Below are positions 44,831 to 53,652 of a DNA stretch of 64,000 nucleotides, piece after piece. Where the stretch lies: the NCBI GenBank assembly GCA_964593705.1, contig CAZQIV010000008.1, positions 19,775-83,774 on the forward strand, in the 5' to 3' direction. The DNA is from SABY01 sp964593705 (lineage in GTDB: Bacteria; Bacteroidota; Bacteroidia; Bacteroidales; 4484-276). The position numbers were made by a program, and so were the translations under genes. The notes beneath the pieces are model-generated. The model was not told the origin of the DNA. It searched no databases and saw only the letters and a program-made list of their open reading frames with translations. Position 1 is the stretch's first letter. Every line of letters begins with the position of its first letter.

Positions 44831-46156
44831 TCATTCTTTTAAAACATATAATGTTCCTGCGCCAACATTTCCTTTTCGATTAAAAATATCATATTTATCT
44901 GTTAATTCTCTTAGCTCTTTTGTAGCAGTTCCTTTTGAAACTCCACATATTTCTTGATATTCTTTATTCGATATTTTCCCTTTCTCCTTTACAAACAAAA
45001 CTGCTTTTATTTGTCTTTCGTTCAAATTTAATTTTTCTAAATCTTCTTCATTGTACGTGTTTTTCTTAAAGGTTACCCAAAAATCATTTCCATCGTTTTC
45101 AAACTTAGGTGCAGGTAATCCGCGTTCTTTACATTGGTCGATTATCTTTATCGTTCCACGCCCCCAAGCTTCAATATAACCTGCCCTGAAAAAAGCATTT
45201 GCAATATCAGGGTTGTATGGCTTCGAGGAATGCTTTTGTAATAATTTATCAACTGTCCAATCGTCAGGAAGTTTTCCTTGATTCCAAATCATAATTTTGT
45301 CATCATATACACTTATTTGTATTGGATAACCAAATGCATAATCTTTGTGAGCTAATGCATTCAAGACTGCTTCACGAACAGCTTCTTTCGGATATTCATA
45401 AGTTTCTACACGATGAATTCCTTCGTATGAAATAATTGCCTTGATATATTTTGTAAACAGTAAATCTATAACTTTCTCAACTTGTTCTAATAAGTTCCCA
45501 TTGATTTCATCTTGGAAAACTAATTCTGTATCACTCTGGAAATAACCAATTTTAATAAATGCTCCCGTGATATATTTTTCAGGGTCGGGATGAAAAAGCA
45601 AGATTGCAGCACGCTTTAAATATGATTTTTCTGTTAGTTTTAGATTTTCAAGAACATCAATATTTTTTTCGGACAAAATGCTTTCATCAATTCTTTTATT
45701 TATAAATGCTCTTTTCTTGAAAAAGTCAAAAGTTTCGTTTTTCAAGTCATCTGTCGAAACATTAGGAACGGGAACACTGTCCCACTTTTTTCCTTTCTTT
45801 TGAAGCATGAATTTGTCTAATGCAGCACCTTTCAATTCTTGTTTTGTACTTCCGCTTCGATAGTGATATTGTCCCTTGTAATTTACAGGAAATGGGTGGT
45901 TCTCAACTATTATTTCCAGATAATCACCTTTGTTAGATTTATGTAGATTTACATCTATAACAATACCAAGAATGCTTCTAACCTTATTGGGAATATCTTC
46001 AAGTAGCTTTTGAGGGTTTTCCAATCCTACAATTTTGCCTTTGTCATTTTTACCGATGATTATTTTTCCACCATTAGCATTTGCAAAACCGCAGATCCAC
46101 TTCAGATATTCATCTTTCCAGATTTCTTTCCATTCAATATTTTGACTCTCTAGCAT
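44831..46156 (-). CDS. AlbA_2/ATP-binding domain transcriptional regulator-like protein
   Basis: 441 aa. N-terminal AlbA_2-like domain (EWKEIWKDEYLKWICGFANA, NGGKIIIGKNDKG), a central region with an ATP-binding fold (EAVREAVLNALAHKDYAFG, AWGRGTIKIIDQC) and a C-terminal winged-helix (LNERQIKAVLFVKEKGKISN, CGVSKGTATKELRELTDK). Such proteins are common in bacterial accessory regions, where some are regulators or part of defence. It ends 42 bp before an attC-like site. Confidence 0.8.
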   Translation of the reverse strand: MLESQNIEWKEIWKDEYLKWICGFANANGGKIIIGKNDKGKIVGLENPQKLLEDIPNKVRSILGIVIDVNLHKSNKGDYLEIIVENHPFPVNYKGQYHYRSGSTKQELKGAALDKFMLQKKGKKWDSVPVPNVSTDDLKNETFDFFKKRAFINKRIDESILSEKNIDVLENLKLTEKSYLKRAAILLFHPDPEKYITGAFIKIGYFQSDTELVFQDEINGNLLEQVEKVIDLLFTKYIKAIISYEGIHRVETYEYPKEAVREAVLNALAHKDYAFGYPIQISVYDDKIMIWNQGKLPDDWTVDKLLQKHSSKPYNPDIANAFFRAGYIEAWGRGTIKIIDQCKERGLPAPKFENDGNDFWVTFKKNTYNEEDLEKLNLNERQIKAVLFVKEKGKISNKEYQEICGVSKGTATKELRELTDKYDIFNRKGNVGAGTLYVLKE

Positions 46157-46501
46157 TTTTTCTTACAAAAATATGGTTTTTAAGCTGAGTTAAGATTTCT
46201 TTGTTCAATACTTATGGAGTATAAATTGTCTGTTTTCCCGCCTTGCACACAACTTGTCAACATATTCACTGTTACGTTTATCCCATCCATGGCTCAACAT
46301 GTTGAAATTCAAGTGGAAAAACGTTTTTAAATGTTTGTAAGCATTTACATGCATTTGAAAACGAATAAACTTTACTGAAGACAAGTAAAGTGAGCGATTC
46401 ATAATTTTCGTTTTTATGTGGCTAAGATAAAATATTTTTTACCATTGTGGTGCTTAAGAGTACAATCCGCAGAAAAAAATATGGGCAACTTCTGCAAAAT
46501 A

Positions 46502-46548
46502 TTTTTTAACGTTTCCACCCCGAAAATTCGGGATGGAAACGTTAAAAA
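46502..46548. terminator. Bidirectional terminator-like hairpin
   Basis: TTTTTTAACGTTTCCA-CCCCGAA / TTCGGGA-TGGAAACGTTAAAAAA, a near-perfect ~22-bp stem with poly-T and poly-A flanks on both strands. Confidence 0.55.
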
Positions 46549-46695
46549 AATGGTGCTACTGCGAATTTAGTGGAAAGTAAAATGTTAATCTTGAGTAGTA
46601 AAATAGATTTCTCCCGGCAAAACTTGCTTCGCTATGTTTTTTGGTCGTGCCATAGGCATCCCTACGGGTAAATGACCCCGTCAACGGGTTGAGTT

Positions 46696-46740
46696 GGGGG
46701 GAGGGGAATCGGGCGCGAAGCGCCCGATTCCCCTCCCCCC
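46696..46740. repeat. Perfect 21-bp GC-rich hairpin with 3-nt loop
   Basis: GGGGGGAGGGGAATCGGGCGC (46696-46716), loop GAA, GCGCCCGATTCCCCTCCCCCC (46720-46740). It is extreme in stability compared with the A+T-rich surroundings. Confidence 0.7.
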
Positions 46741-47049
46741 ACTACCATACCGGGAGCTTTGTCACCTCGAAGGAGCAAAGCAGCCTGCCCCGTTTTTTCG
46801 GGGACTGAGAGGTCTGTTTAATAGTAAAGTATTCAGCCCTTTACACAAACATGTCATTGGTACCAAGACACACAGCGAAGTCCCGCACGTGCGGGATCCC
46901 GTGCCTTCGGGGGTGTGTTGCCGGGAGAAATCTATTGAAATAAGTCACGTTATTTCATGACAAGCACTTAGTTTGTTTTACCTGAGCGAAAAACTGAAAA
47001 AATCGAAAATCAACTGGAAACGTACGGATGAAGAACGGATTGTATAAGA

Positions 47050-47149
47050 ATAGTAGCCGATTTCAGAAGTAGAAATTTTCAGTTTACTACTTAATTTTTT
47101 GCGGGCTATCCCGAAACTTCGGGAATATTACTACTATCTCGGCTATTAT
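47050..47149 (-). repeat. Imperfect palindrome 3' of the DUF1016 gene
   Basis: ATAGTAGCCGA pairs with TCGGCTATTAT around GAAGTAG/CTACT; an inner CCCGAAACTTCGGG hairpin lies at 47111-47124. It is next to the stop of the DUF1016 gene, but the ends do not match RYYYAAC/GTTRRRY, so a terminator is as likely as an attC. Confidence 0.4.
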
Positions 47150-47151
47150 TT

Positions 47152-48201
47152 TTATACTTTGTTATCGCCTTTTTGTTCTGCTTTTTTTGTCAATTCATTT
47201 TCAAGTTCTTCTATTGAAGGCAATTTTGTTTTAATATTCTCAGGGATTGAATCTTTTAATCTATATTCAGTTATTCCCATTGGTTTGTTTATGTCTCTGA
47301 ATGCATATTCTACCTCTATTTTGTCCTTTTTCTTGCACAAAAGAATTCCAATTGAGGGATTATCTCCTTGTATTTTTAATTGGCTGTCAACAGCGGATAA
47401 ATAAAAATTCAATTTTCCCGCAAATTCTGGCTTGAATTTTCCTGCTTTTAATTCAATTACTATGTAACACCGAAGTTCCATGTGATAAAACAGCATATCC
47501 ATAAAATAATCATTGTCACTTATTTCTATTTTGTATTGCCTTCCGAGAAATGCAAAGCCTTTTCCAAGTTCCAACAAAAATTTTGTGATATTTTTCACCA
47601 ATTCATTCTCTATTGCAATTTCCAGTGCATCGTCTTGAAGTCCAAGAAAATCAAAATTGTAAGGATCTTTTAATATTTCGGATGCAAGTTTTGATTGTTC
47701 TGCCAGAAGTGTTTGTGTGAAATTATTATCAGTAGCACCAAGTCGGATATAAAATTTGTTTTCAATCTGAATTTCCAAAGTGTCCCTGTCCCATCCATTT
47801 TTAATTGTTTCGTTACAATAGAACTCAGCTTCTTCTATGTTTTTTATTTTTGTAATAATCAAACGATTATGTCCCCAGGGGATTTGTGCCACGCCTTGTG
47901 GCACAAATTGATATTTTATTGAGTAAAATTTATACCATTGTCTGATTGCATAAATATTTCTGCGTGAGAATCCTTTAATCTCAGGGAATTCATGTTTTAA
48001 TTCAAGGGCTGTTTGTTCAATGAATTTACTTCCCCATTTTGACTTTTCTTGTTTTTCCGAAATATCCTTTCCGATTTCCCAATACATTTCAAGAAGTTGG
48101 GAATTAATAGAATATGCAACTTTCCGGCGTGCAGCATGAATTTTGGATTTTAATTCTTCAATCCAATTTTTATATTCAGTTATGTTCAATTCTGTATTCA
48201 T
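47152..48201 (-). CDS. DUF1016 / YhcG-like PDDEXK nuclease-domain protein
   Basis: 349 aa. N-terminal DUF1016 region (RRKVAYSINSQLLEMYWEIG, FSRRNIYAIRQWYKFY, VPQGVAQIPWGHNRLIITKI) and a C-terminal PDDEXK-like region where YFMDMLFYHMELRCYIVIEL carries the acidic/Glu-x-Lys pattern with ELKAGKF. The function is not established in this organism; family members occur in mobile and defence-related regions. It is separated from attC-like site 6 by ~60 bp. Confidence 0.8.
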   Translation of the reverse strand: MNTELNITEYKNWIEELKSKIHAARRKVAYSINSQLLEMYWEIGKDISEKQEKSKWGSKFIEQTALELKHEFPEIKGFSRRNIYAIRQWYKFYSIKYQFVPQGVAQIPWGHNRLIITKIKNIEEAEFYCNETIKNGWDRDTLEIQIENKFYIRLGATDNNFTQTLLAEQSKLASEILKDPYNFDFLGLQDDALEIAIENELVKNITKFLLELGKGFAFLGRQYKIEISDNDYFMDMLFYHMELRCYIVIELKAGKFKPEFAGKLNFYLSAVDSQLKIQGDNPSIGILLCKKKDKIEVEYAFRDINKPMGITEYRLKDSIPENIKTKLPSIEELENELTKKAEQKGDNKV

Positions 48202-48260
48202 TTCTCAAAGATAAAACATCCTTTTATTAGTACTACTTACTTTTTTTTCAAATTGGAGAT

Positions 48261-48388
48261 AGCGTTCCACAAATATGGCACTCAGCCGTTCACTTGCAAA
48301 ATGTTTATTAATTATCCGTATGTTTCCAATTCTACTCATTTTTCCAGATGACCGCTAACCGGCTGTGTGCCATGATTTGCTGTTACCC
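48261..48388 (-). repeat. attC-like site 6 (degenerate ends)
   Basis: Arms TTCCACAAATATGGCACTCAGCCG and CGGCTGTGTGCCATGATTTGC match site 2 closely; the ends (AGCG and GTTACCC) have lost the canonical match. It lies 40 bp from the stop of the four-helix-bundle remnant. Confidence 0.45.
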
Positions 48389-48427
48389 AACGTAATTCCT
48401 TTTCTTTTTCAGGACTCCCCCCAACCG

Positions 48428-48517
48428 TTAATTGTATTCCCTGTAATCCTTTGTAAACTGAAATATCTCAAGCAATAGATCATAACATGCTTTATATACC
48501 GGTAAATCATAATGCAA
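48428..48517 (-). pseudogene. Truncated four-helix-bundle (S23-type) protein fragment
   Basis: 30 residues (HYDLPVYKACYDLLLEIFQF, TKDYREYN) match the start of the small four-helix-bundle family common in Bacteroidota, which normally runs to ~120 aa, but the frame ends after EYN. It borders attC-like site 6. The wider 74-codon frame that includes it is a read-through of the upstream 3' region. Confidence 0.5.
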
Positions 48518-48620
48518 ACCATACAAAAAAAATTTCGATCCCGTACGGGGTATTATTAAATTGTCAAATAATAAAACGGGCTCTGCCCGTCCGCCTACTG
48601 GCGGATAACCAAATAGTCTT

Positions 48621-50150
48621 TTAATCCCTGAGGCAACGGACGCTAAAGCCACTCTCCTTATCGTAGTTACCTACGATCACGAAGCCATCGTAGTAATGCA
48701 GGTAGCGGAACCAGGCACGGTCCGATGAGGACTCTGTAGAAGGCCACCAGTAGCCGTAGTAGCCAACGTTATCGAACACCCCAGTGTAGCCACGGCCGCC
48801 GCCCGGAAGGCCTGAAAAATTGCTGCTGTTGCTTGCATCTGTATTTGGACTTGTCCACAAATCGCTGGTAGCTTTCATTTTCCCACCGGCTACATATATT
48901 CCTCCTAAATACGTAGTCAAGGTTGTCCATTCATCATTAGTTGAAACATGCCAGCCATTGGGGCAAAGGCCACGGCTATCATCAACGGCAAACCAGTTAT
49001 AAAGAGCCCCATATTTTTCATTGGCTGATTGATCATTACCATACCAGCAATATGCACCCGAAGTGAGATCTTCCCATGTTGCATCATCCTCCACATTTGG
49101 AATTGCATCACCATTTCGGTAATGGGTTACCCGCAGGTTTTCTGCCATCCACATCTGGTTTCCAATGGTAAATGTCGGGTAGGCATTTCCATCATAATCT
49201 ATGCAACTTGAGGTTGAAATTGCTCCTGACCCAGCACCTGTTAAACCTATCCAATTTGTACTGGTATAATAATAATACCCCGGTGTTTCGTCGGTCTGAT
49301 AAATGAGTAATCCGGTTGCCGGAGAATTTGGAGAATTTATAGCATTACGCTGTGCTTCTGTCATCCGTGGGGGCAGAAAGCCTTTTTCGGTACTTTTCAT
49401 TTCCACTATTGCAGAAGTACCAGAGCTTGAAGTGCCAATGCCTACATTGCCCGTAAAATCAGCACTTCCGAAAACACTTAAAGTATTGGATGGAGTGGTA
49501 GTGCCGATGCCAACTCTACCATTTCTGCTATGAATAGTCATTGCAGTTTGTATATTACCTGGTGTTGTTAGTGTTGTTTTAAATTGAATACCTGACCAGT
49601 ATGGTGTGCTTGCCTCGATATAAGCATATTCATCAGCAGCACTTAACCTGTTCAATAAAAGTTTTCCCCCATCATTAATTTTTATATCTCCATTAACATG
49701 CAGTTTGTAGGATGGTGTATTATCTCCTATACCAACATTGCCAGAGTTGTCAATTGTCATTGCTTCGCTTCCAGTCACATCAAAACGGATGTGATCTTCG
49801 TTGGCAGTTTTTTCCACCTGCACTTTTGTATCGCCGTCAGCATCTGCTATTTGTGTTATCAGCGTAGAAGATAACTGTATCCAGGCGGGAGTGCCGGGGG
49901 TGCCGGCAATGTAATAAAATCCGGCTGTACCATCAGTTTGAAAAATAAGTAAACCGGTGGCAGGGTTGCTTATAGCTTCTCGCTGGGTTTGTGTCATGCG
50001 TGGGATCAGCAATCCAGAAGTATCAGATTTTACATCAAGCATGGCGGAGGCATCGGCGCTGCTACCATCGGTGTTTACTGCCACCTGGGCTGTTAGGCTG
50101 CAGCTTGCTGTAATTGCTATTGCTAAGAGGAAGAGTTTGATGTTTTTCAT
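48621..50150 (-). CDS. FISUMP-domain surface protein (509 aa)
   Basis: Signal peptide (MKNIKLFLLAIAITASCSLT), repeated MLDVKSDTSGLLIPRM- and GNVGIG-type segments, then a C-terminal FISUMP (Fib_succ_major) domain from ~320: IGNQMWMAENLRVTHYRNGD, YGALYNWFAVDDSRGLCPNG, GWHVSTNDEWTTLTTYLGG, SGLPGGGRGYTG, WPSTESS, ending SVRCLRD. The family has no established activity and is commonly surface-located. It is a paralog of the 283-aa protein next to it. Confidence 0.85.
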   Translation of the reverse strand: MKNIKLFLLAIAITASCSLTAQVAVNTDGSSADASAMLDVKSDTSGLLIPRMTQTQREAISNPATGLLIFQTDGTAGFYYIAGTPGTPAWIQLSSTLITQIADADGDTKVQVEKTANEDHIRFDVTGSEAMTIDNSGNVGIGDNTPSYKLHVNGDIKINDGGKLLLNRLSAADEYAYIEASTPYWSGIQFKTTLTTPGNIQTAMTIHSRNGRVGIGTTTPSNTLSVFGSADFTGNVGIGTSSSGTSAIVEMKSTEKGFLPPRMTEAQRNAINSPNSPATGLLIYQTDETPGYYYYTSTNWIGLTGAGSGAISTSSCIDYDGNAYPTFTIGNQMWMAENLRVTHYRNGDAIPNVEDDATWEDLTSGAYCWYGNDQSANEKYGALYNWFAVDDSRGLCPNGWHVSTNDEWTTLTTYLGGIYVAGGKMKATSDLWTSPNTDASNSSNFSGLPGGGRGYTGVFDNVGYYGYWWPSTESSSDRAWFRYLHYYDGFVIVGNYDKESGFSVRCLRD

Positions 50151-50430
50151 TTTTGTTTGATTTTATTTTTGTGATACCATTAATTATTACTAAGATTATA
50201 TTTCAAGTTGAACCAGGTTGCTTCTCCCGCCTTCGGCGGGATCGCAAAGTCCGGCGCAGCTATCGGATTTTATCAATTCAGTTTCTTCGGAGATTTAGCT
50301 ATTGCGAGCGTAGCGAAGCAATCTTTTGGGAAAGTTGGCAGGAAACCAGGCCAGCACAGTTTGTTTGTACTGAAAAGCTTCCGTAAGCTGGACACGGTTT
50401 GCCGCGTTCCCGCACCTGCGGGACTCCTCG
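50151..50430. repeat. Direct repeat, copy 1 of the FISUMP upstream region
   Basis: Nearly identical to 51538-51817. A ~60-bp part (around GCTATCG..TTTATCAATTCAG) occurs a third time at about 50428-50490, inside the 3' region of the 283-aa gene. Confidence 0.85.
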
Positions 50431-50685
50431 CAAAGTCCGGCGCTGCTATCGAATTTTATCAATTCAGTTTCTTCGGAGATTTGGCTATTGCGATCCGCCA
50501 GCTGGCGGAGAAGCCCGCCTTCGCTATGCTTCGGCGAGGGAGCCAATCTGCTGGGAAAGTTGGTGCCAATCCAGGCCAGTACAACTCATCCTTCAGGGTC
50601 GCCATCCCCTTCTTCGTCGGGGCGGGCATCCCTTCGGCTTACGGGCTCTGCCCGTCCGCCTACTGGCGGATAACCAAATAGTCTT

Positions 50686-51537
50686 TTAATCCCTGAGGCA
50701 ACGCACGCTAAAGCCATCCTGCTTTTCGAGTCTTTGCGCGTACACGTTGCTAAAGTTGTAACGCAGGTAGCGGCTCCAGGCTAAGTCTGGCGAGGTCTCA
50801 CCCTCAGTAGAAGACCACCAGTAACCGCGCTCGCCAACGTTGTTGAATCCCCCTTCGCAGTAACGGAGACCGCCCGGAAGGCCTGAGAAACCGCTGGTAT
50901 TGGTGGCATCTGTGTTTGGAGATAGCCAGGTTGTAGTACCGGTTACTTTCATTTTTCCACCGGCTACAATTGTTCCTCCTAAATATGTAGTCAGCGTTGT
51001 CCATTCAGCATTTGTAGGAACATGCCAGCCAACCGGCGCCAATCCACGGGGATCATTTACAGCATACCAGTTGTATAGTTTGCCATAAGTGCCGTTATTG
51101 GATGGGTCGTTATTATAATAACACCAGGCACCTGTTGTCAGACCAGCCCATTCAGTTAGGTCAGTTACATAGGGTATTGGGTCTCCATTGCGATAAGTTG
51201 TAACATCCAGGTTCTTATCCATCCACTGCTGCGTGCCGATGGTAAGGCTCGGATAGGTTTTTCCATCTGTTAAACTTGTCCATACCCCGCTGATAAAATA
51301 ATAATAACCTTTTGAGCCATCAGTTTGATAAACAAGCAAACCTTCTGCAGGCGAAGAAATGGCAGTGCGTTCCGCCGCCATCATCCTTGGGGGCAGAAAG
51401 CCTTTGTTGGTGCTTTGTACATCCAACATGGCCGAACCATCGGCACTAGTGCCATCGGTGTTAATTGCCACCTGGGCTGTTAGGCTGCAGCTTGCTGTAA
51501 TTGCTATTGCTAAGAGAAAGAGTTTGATGTTTTTCAT
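50686..51537 (-). CDS. FISUMP-domain surface protein, duplicate (283 aa)
   Basis: The first 27 residues match the 509-aa protein except one position, as do the FISUMP motifs: MWMDKNLDVTTYRNGDPI-like start (reads QQWMDKNLDVTTYRNGDPIP), YGKLYNWYAVNDPRGLAPVG, GWHVPTNAEWTTLTTYLGG, SGLPGGLRYCEGG, ending SVRCLRD. It lacks most of the GNVGIG repeats. With the duplicated upstream region this indicates tandem duplication followed by internal change. Activity is unknown. Confidence 0.85.
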   Translation of the reverse strand: MKNIKLFLLAIAITASCSLTAQVAINTDGTSADGSAMLDVQSTNKGFLPPRMMAAERTAISSPAEGLLVYQTDGSKGYYYFISGVWTSLTDGKTYPSLTIGTQQWMDKNLDVTTYRNGDPIPYVTDLTEWAGLTTGAWCYYNNDPSNNGTYGKLYNWYAVNDPRGLAPVGWHVPTNAEWTTLTTYLGGTIVAGGKMKVTGTTTWLSPNTDATNTSGFSGLPGGLRYCEGGFNNVGERGYWWSSTEGETSPDLAWSRYLRYNFSNVYAQRLEKQDGFSVRCLRD

Positions 51538-51817
51538 TTTTGATTGATTTTATTTTTGTGATATCTTTAATTATTACTAAGATTATATTTCAAGTTGAAC
51601 CAGGTTGCTTCTCCCGCCTTCGGCGGGATCGCAAAGTCCGGCGCAGCTATCGGATTTTATCAATTCAGTTTCTTCGGAGATTTAGCTATTGCGAGCGTAG
51701 CGAAGCAATCTTTTGGGAAAGTTGGCAGGAAACCAGGCCAGCACAGTTTGTTTGTACTGAAAAGCTTCCGTAAGCTGGACACGGTTTTCCGCGTTCCCGC
51801 ACCTGCGGGACTCCTCG
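51538..51817. repeat. Direct repeat, copy 2 of the FISUMP upstream region
   Basis: Offset 1387 bp from copy 1. It is upstream of the 283-aa gene and downstream of the small 78-aa gene. Confidence 0.85.
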
Positions 51818-51829
51818 CAAAGTCACTTG

Positions 51830-52066
51830 CTATTCATTGTTTTTGTTAATGTTAATTTCTATGATTCTCTTGCCTGCGTAAGCTGCACCTAATGCAAACA
51901 ATATGGCAAGCCCGCTGCCAATGGGTGCACCGCCGCCAACAGGGGTGTTACCATTTTCTGATGGGTTTGAGCCATTTCCATTTGGTGGAGGTGGGGTTTG
52001 GGCATAAAGCCCGGCTGAAACGGCTAAGGCTGCCGCTATGAATGTGATTTTGATTATTCTTTTCAT
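51830..52066 (-). CDS. Small exported protein with C-terminal sorting-like signal (78 aa)
   Basis: Signal peptide (MKRIIKITFIAAALAVSAGL), a Pro/Asn/Gly-rich middle (TPPPPNGNGSNPSENGNTPV), then the C-terminal signature GGGAPIGSGLAILFALGAAY followed by basic residues (AGKRIIEI). The end resembles a Bacteroidota C-terminal protein-sorting motif. It starts 12 bp after the stop of the 486-aa T9SS gene, an arrangement I recognise in Bacteroidota T9SS operons. Role unknown. Confidence 0.75.
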   Translation of the reverse strand: MKRIIKITFIAAALAVSAGLYAQTPPPPNGNGSNPSENGNTPVGGGAPIGSGLAILFALGAAYAGKRIIEININKNNE

Positions 52067-52077
52067 AATTGTTGAAT

Positions 52078-53538
52078 TTAACGGTTAAACACTTTTGTAG
52101 AAAAAACACCTTCGTTTGTTGTGATACTTACAAGATAAACCGCTTGGCTTCCGTTGAAGGCAATATCGTTATTTGCCAGCGAAGTTTGCCTGATAAGAAT
52201 TTGCTGCCCTGTAATGTTGTAAACCGAAATGGTGGCCTTACCAAACTCACTTTCCGGGAAATTTACATGTAACATATTGTTGTTAAGATAGCAAAGCACG
52301 TTCAGCTTTTCGGGCTGTTCAATCCCGGTGGCATCTTTAAAATGGATGTTAAATTCTTTAACCGCCCCGGAAGCATATTCAAAACTGTAATCGGGGTTTG
52401 CCCGCAAATCCTGGATATAATTCAACGCAATGTCCTCCAGGAAAACTGGGATTTCATCGCCGAGGGTTTCCATTTCGGTAGCAGTAAAAGCATAAGATCC
52501 ATCCATGCCTGCTTCAAAATAAAGGGGAACGATTTCGTTTCCTTTTATCGAGGGCAAGGTATTAATGGCCATGTTCTGGTTTTCGCATAAGGTATAAACC
52601 ACAGGCACATCGGGGCTGCCCGAAGTGATTTTATTCACATCGTACAATCTATCGATTTGTGCAGTAGCCTCCTCCTTAAAGCGGATAGCGGTTTGTGTAG
52701 TGATATTATTTCCGGTAGCTTTCAGTACCAACATCATATTTTCAACATCGGATTTGTAGAAAACCGTCTCATCGTTATGAGTACGGGCTGAGTTATCGAA
52801 TGTCAGGGTTCCGGTTCCATCCCCCTCGGTTGACCTAACGAAAAACCCCTGTCCCGAAGGAATGTACTGTGAAGTGAAATTGGCTTTTCCGGCATCTTTG
52901 ATGTAATACCGATAATCGCCATTTTCACCAATAGTAGGGTCGAAAAGCCAAATGGTCGCACTCAGGTTCGCGGGTTTGGTTACTTCATCCCAGTCGAGCA
53001 CCGAAGGGTAAGGGTTGCCTACAAAGTTCCAGCCTTCATCGTCATCATCGGGTAAGTCGCTTTTTGTGAAATCAAAACTTTGGCTGCCGGTGTTGGTAGT
53101 TCCTGTAAAGATTTCGGTTGAAGGTTCAGTTTCCACCGACCACAGTGCATAACCTTTGGCAGGTATAAGGCCATAAGTTAATGAGCTTACATCGGTGTAA
53201 GCATTGGTGCTTTCGGTGTGAACCTGCAGGAAGTCAGATTCAAACATTCCTGATAGTGCCGCTGTAATGGGAGAACTCACCAAGTGCCATTTACCATTGG
53301 TGAGGTAGCGTTCAACTTTGGCCTCACCGCCACCGGTGTAGCTTACATTGCCCAGGTCGATGAGTGAAGCATCGCCCGAGGCATCGGATTTCAGAAACAG
53401 GTCACCACCGGAAATATCCAGTGTGGTGCCCGTTTCCACTTTAATGCATGTGCCCGGCTCAACCTTTAAACCCTGTGCTGGTAAAAGGAAACTCACGGCA
53501 ACAAACATCATCAAAAGTAAAAGTGTTTTATATTTCAT
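52078..53538 (-). CDS. T9SS-exported protein (486 aa)
   Basis: Signal peptide (MKYKTLLLLMMFVAVSFLLP), an N-terminal segment typical of these proteins (VEPGTCIKVETGTTLDIS; GDASLIDLGN), a beta-rich middle (GWNFVGNPYPSVLDWDEV), and a C-terminal T9SS domain (ATISVYNITGQQILIRQ, YLVSITTNEGVFSTKVFN). It is co-directional with the 78-aa protein 12 bp downstream. Ligand unknown. Confidence 0.85.
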   Translation of the reverse strand: MKYKTLLLLMMFVAVSFLLPAQGLKVEPGTCIKVETGTTLDISGGDLFLKSDASGDASLIDLGNVSYTGGGEAKVERYLTNGKWHLVSSPITAALSGMFESDFLQVHTESTNAYTDVSSLTYGLIPAKGYALWSVETEPSTEIFTGTTNTGSQSFDFTKSDLPDDDDEGWNFVGNPYPSVLDWDEVTKPANLSATIWLFDPTIGENGDYRYYIKDAGKANFTSQYIPSGQGFFVRSTEGDGTGTLTFDNSARTHNDETVFYKSDVENMMLVLKATGNNITTQTAIRFKEEATAQIDRLYDVNKITSGSPDVPVVYTLCENQNMAINTLPSIKGNEIVPLYFEAGMDGSYAFTATEMETLGDEIPVFLEDIALNYIQDLRANPDYSFEYASGAVKEFNIHFKDATGIEQPEKLNVLCYLNNNMLHVNFPESEFGKATISVYNITGQQILIRQTSLANNDIAFNGSQAVYLVSITTNEGVFSTKVFNR

Positions 53539-53652
53539 GTGAATTTGTTTTAATTAATACTTGTTTAATGCAAAATTGCAGTTTCTGTTTTTTTATGTTG
53601 GGTATCAACCTGATATGAAATGATGTTTAATCAATCAGCAAGACTTGCCTTA

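Larger units (their letters stand above)
46157..47151. other. Intergenic region with hairpins and repeats
   Basis: Contains a 65-codon frame of doubtful status (46205-46402), two strong hairpins (46502-46548, 46696-46740), a direct repeat (46964-47035) and a palindrome at 47050-47149. No clear gene. Confidence 0.5.

Noticed and set aside
46205..46402. 65-codon minus-strand frame
   Set aside because: Composition is plausible but there is no motif, neighbour or start signal; not supported as a gene.
46694..46960. 88-codon plus-strand frame
   Set aside because: It mainly translates the GC-rich hairpin at 46696-46740.
40721..48388. Treating the six palindromes as simple REP/MITE repeats
   Set aside because: Their position just after stop codons, diversity of arms and RYYYAAC/GTTRRRY ends fit attC better, although this alternative is not fully excluded.
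48518..48652. 5' part of a 74-codon frame overlapping the FISUMP stop
   Set aside because: It is read-through of a repeat-derived 3' region (also found at 50650-50690); only the four-helix-bundle part is meaningful.
50208..50689. Plus-strand frames of up to 157 codons in the FISUMP upstream repeats
   Set aside because: The repeats are non-coding in both copies and the frames share no protein-like pattern.
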